Origin: Erodium maritimum
Lineage: Eukaryota > Streptophyta > Magnoliopsida > Geraniales > Geraniaceae
Reading direction: 5' to 3'
DNA length: 64,000 nucleotides
NCBI GenBank assembly: GCA_963921825.1
Contig: OY997588.1
Location: 136,431,203-136,495,202 of the forward strand
The notes below the pieces were generated by a model. The model did not search any database. It saw nothing but the letters and a program-made list of their open reading frames with translations, and was not told where the DNA came from. The translations under genes were made by a program, and so were the position numbers. This document shows positions 61,701 to 64,000 of the stretch, one piece after another (positions within the stretch are counted from its first letter, which is position 1; each line of letters starts with the position of its first letter).

Positions 61701-61718
61701 ATCTTCCCCCCTTAAAAG
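61701..61718 (-). other. Polypurine tract of the nested chromovirus
   Basis: The minus strand reads CTTTTAAGGGGGGAAGAT directly before the LTR start TGTGAAGACC, preceded by the family's GACGAAATT text. Confidence 0.75.
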
Positions 61719-61750
61719 AATTTCGTCACCGAAATTTAAAACAACGCGCC

Positions 61751-62479
61751 TCAGGAGTCGAACCGATCGGGGTACTTCGCGCGAACCTCGTCCTCGCGTT
61801 CCCAAGTCGACTCGGCCTCGTGGCGTCGCCACAACACCAATTCTAAGCGGACAACCTTTCCGCACAGGACCTGTTCTCGTGGATCCCTTTCCCACATCGG
61901 TTTCTCCTTATACGGGACATCACCCGTTACCTCGACATCTGCCCACTCATTGACGTACTCAAAACCTCGATAGGCCCGATACACCGCGGGGCTAACCCGC
62001 CTTCGCCGCGGTTGAAACGCGCCAGACCACCTTTCGGACTCACCTTCAAGGATACATGGTTACCGACTGCAGACTCGAGAGGTCGGCACCGTCAGTCAGT
62101 ATAGCTCCTGCTGACTCCGCGCGGTCTTCAACCGCTCACGTTTCGGCTTGACCGACTCAACTGTCTCTCGGTCCGGTTCTAGGCCCAGCAAACCCTCATT
62201 CCCCACTTCTGCCCAGCACATGGGCGATTGACACGGCCTACCATACAATGCTTCGAACGGTGCCATCATGATACTGGCCTGGAAGCTGTTGTTGTAGGCG
62301 AACTCGGCCAATCGCTCACGAAACCTATCGTGACGTGCCCCCCATTTCCACTGTGCAACCCGCAGCGACTGCAATACACCAGCGGGACGCTGTTGTTCGG
62401 CTCTCCCTGCCGACGGGCGAGGCATCGCGATACTAACACCGCGACCGCTCTCCGCATCCCGCTCCACTAGACATGCCAC
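61751..62479 (-). pseudogene. Gypsy integrase C-terminal part and chromodomain-like tail
   Basis: Minus-strand frames give FAYNNSFQASIMMAPFEALY and GRPCQSPMCWAEVG (integrase end), then in a second frame FEYVNEWADVEVTGDVPYKE and EAESTWEREDEVRAKYPDRF, the closing text of chromovirus polyproteins. Stops and shifts separate the two parts. Confidence 0.75.
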
Positions 62480-62689
62480 CTGATGTCGCGCTCCTCTTAG
62501 TTCTATTCACGAGCACTGTTAGACGCGAATGTTGCGACTCTTGTGGCTCGTCGCCTCCGCCGTCACGCGGTAAGTACAAACCTCCACGGTACAGTAACTC
62601 CCAGCTAGTACAACGATCCCAGCCCTCGGCGTCCGTACCGCCGGAAACTATCTCCCGGATCCTGGTCGTCCACAAAACACCACCACAAG

Positions 62690-63135
62690 CTGATTTAAGA
62701 ACAGTCGGAATATACTGTTCCTCAGGTCCAAGAACGCTGCAGGTGCGTTTGGTAGTTCAGAGTCATCACCCAGAGCTCGTAATGTTCATAGCATGTTCGG
62801 AATGCAATCCTTGCGACGTCCCTCTCTCGGACTCGCAACTGGTAGTATCCGGATCGCAAGTCGATCTTCGAGAATTACGTCGACCCTCTCAACTGGTAGA
62901 ACATGTCATCAATTTTCGGCATCGGGTATCGGTCATTCACCGTAACCCGGTTCAGTTTCCGGTAGTCCATGCACATCTGAAGCTTTTCACTCTTCTTCTT
63001 CACGAAGAGTGCTGGCGCTCCCCACGACGATGTGCTCGGACGAATAAACCCCTTCTCCCGAAGTTCCTCGAGCTGACTCTTCAGCTCGGACGTCTGACGA
63101 CGCTCAGGGATGACAATGGAGCGTCTGCCTGACCA
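62690..63135 (-). pseudogene. Gypsy reverse transcriptase fragment
   Basis: The minus strand reads [20 protein letters not shown], then [29 protein letters not shown] and [12 protein letters not shown], the palm entry of Ty3/gypsy RT. In another frame follow [17 protein letters not shown] and a garbled catalytic region. Frameshifts and a deletion before the integrase make it inactive. Confidence 0.8.
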
Positions 63136-63824
63136 GAACGAGGGCGGTAATCGTCGTGGTGCATCTAGGGACTGTTCACGTTCCAGATTTGGCGAGACAA
63201 GAGGTCGCCGGTGTTGTTTCCGGTGGAGCTCGCTCGAATCCGTAACGTCGCGAGGGGGTTTCAGTCCGGCCGTGGGCGGAGGAGCCAAAAGAGACGGCGG
63301 GGCACGAACCCTTTCTTTTCTCTCAGTCACCGTCGCGGTATGATTCGAACCCGTGAGAGAGAAACTGGTGAGGAGTCTCCAACGATGGCGTCTCGCGTTC
63401 GTTACCGGCGAGAGTCGATCTGTAAGAGGAAGGGACGGGCTCGGCGAGGCGTGGTTCGGTGCAGATCTGAGAAGGGAAGTGCTAGAGAGAGGAGGAAGGG
63501 ACGAGAGGAGTCAAGAGAGAGAGAAAGAAGTGAGGGCGGCGTTGGTGTCTCGGGAAGCGTGCACAATCGAGAGGAAGAAGAGGGGTAGGGTTCTGAGTGG
63601 GCCGCGCGCGTCTTGGGCTCGGTCTTCGGGTGCCGGCTTGGGCTCGGCCCTGATTGGGCCCAAACCTGGCCCAACTCCAGTTCAGTCCAAACTTCCCTCT
63701 TTTCCCTTTTTTATTTATTTTTTTTGCAAGCGATCCAATTTTCAACTCGTTTTTCCAACCCCGACGTTTCAAGTCGATAAAATAACATTTTACTTCTTTT
63801 AATTGAGACGGTCTTTACAAAGGG

Positions 63825-64000
63825 GGTCGGTGTGTGGGCCACATTGGGTACGACCTGAACTCGGGATGACCAACGTGAATGTTAATGGTGCATTGTTGGG
63901 GCCGAGTCTGAGAGGTGGGGGTTCGATATGTCGAGGGCGGAAGAGTAGTGGATAATCGATAAATATTGTTTGTTGCCCCATTGTAATGAAACAGATTGAA
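63825..64000 (+). pseudogene. Continuation of the LINE ORF2 relic: start of the RNase H region
   Basis: After the right copy of the AAGGG duplication the plus strand reads ...MTNVNVNGALLGPS, the LK(V/I)NVDGA-type opening of the RNase H domain in plant LINEs, where the catalytic Asp is replaced (NGA instead of DGA). This is the part expected next after the region ending at 54199. It runs off the window. Confidence 0.6.

Larger units (their letters stand above)
55833..63105 (-). mobile_element. Truncated Ty3/gypsy chromovirus (Tekay-like) nested in the outer LTR
   Basis: Order on the minus strand: RT remnant (about 63105-62690), integrase end and chromodomain-like tail (62479-61751), polypurine tract (61718-61701), and 3' LTR from 61700 (TGTGAAGACCGC) to 55833 (GGGGCGTGACA). 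That LTR is interrupted at 58840-61514 by another solo LTR; without it the LTR is about 3.2 kb. A TATA box (CTATATAAG, about 58822-58830) lies in its U3. The 5' LTR, gag and protease are missing and no 5' duplication of ggtta (55828-55832) was found. The chromovirus assignment rests on the integrase and chromodomain text. Confidence 0.75.
54200..63819 (-). mobile_element. Outer gypsy-type LTR in the LINE relic (TSD AAGGG), itself carrying nested insertions
   Basis: The minus strand starts TGTAAAGACCGTC at 63819 and ends GGGGCGTGACA at 54200. The flanks are AAGGG on both sides (54195-54199 and 63820-63824). Its own sequence is about 63105-63819 plus 54200-55832, roughly 2.35 kb, the size of the solo LTRs at 8620 and 11115; the rest is nested DNA. 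It is best read as a solo LTR. It contains a ~115-bp tandem repeat (54940-55330). Confidence 0.75.

Noticed and set aside
62473-63132. 219-codon plus-strand frame
   Set aside because: It is antisense to recognisable RT sequence on the minus strand.

Overview
This is a eudicot nuclear genomic window. It is AT-rich and intron-bearing, with plant-type genes and many plant transposable elements. Only two loci look like intact conventional genes. One is the 20S proteasome subunit beta type-1 gene (PBF1, minus strand, 7 coding exons, 24264-27029). The other is an AT-hook/PPC (AHL) nuclear protein gene (minus strand, 5 coding exons, 40444-45340). Both could be spliced from the sequence into uninterrupted proteins of 223 and 305 residues.

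Region 1-22170 is a nested repeat landscape. The left edge holds the end of a PIF/Harbinger-like DNA element with the start of an ORF running off the window. It is followed by a (TAA)n microsatellite. Three units of about 2.4 kb (A1 about 1084-3514, A2 about 3515-5928, A3 about 15310-17715) each carry a terminal-repeat-like left end, an AT-rich ~22-bp minisatellite, a 131-bp tandem repeat, and the promoter plus first three exons of an ankyrin/PGG-type gene. A fourth copy of the minisatellite part (17720-19047) has both inverted ends and sits in an intron of the third ankyrin copy. The 3' exons of that gene (20020-21638, four-helix PGG domain) are still open, but the 5' exons in all three copies carry stops or frameshifts. 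The array is split inside a (TA)n run at 5928/15308 by a MULE-like element (5929-7592) and an RRM/AT-hook retroposon-like gene (7771-15133). That gene is itself interrupted by two solo LTRs in opposite orientation, each with a perfect 5-bp target-site duplication. Removing both LTRs and one copy of each duplication restores one reading frame across the breaks.

Region 22170-47560 holds decayed LTR-retrotransposon pieces (a decayed primer-binding site, a polypurine tract), several MITEs, the PBF1 gene, a second decayed RRM retroposon (33328-34345, minus), a second copy of the MULE-like element (about 36100-38290), and the AHL gene.

Region 47560-64000 holds a short unnamed repeat copy, non-coding DNA, and a decayed LINE ORF2 (reverse transcriptase from 52161). 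The LINE is split at 54199/63825 by a three-level nest of Ty3/gypsy LTR sequences on the minus strand: an outer LTR with TSD AAGGG, a truncated chromovirus inside it (RT, integrase, chromodomain remnants, PPT, 3' LTR), and a further solo LTR with TSD GCTTG inside that 3' LTR. No CRISPR array, rRNA or convincing tRNA gene was seen. All assignments come from reading the sequence and from recalled family features; no database search was run.
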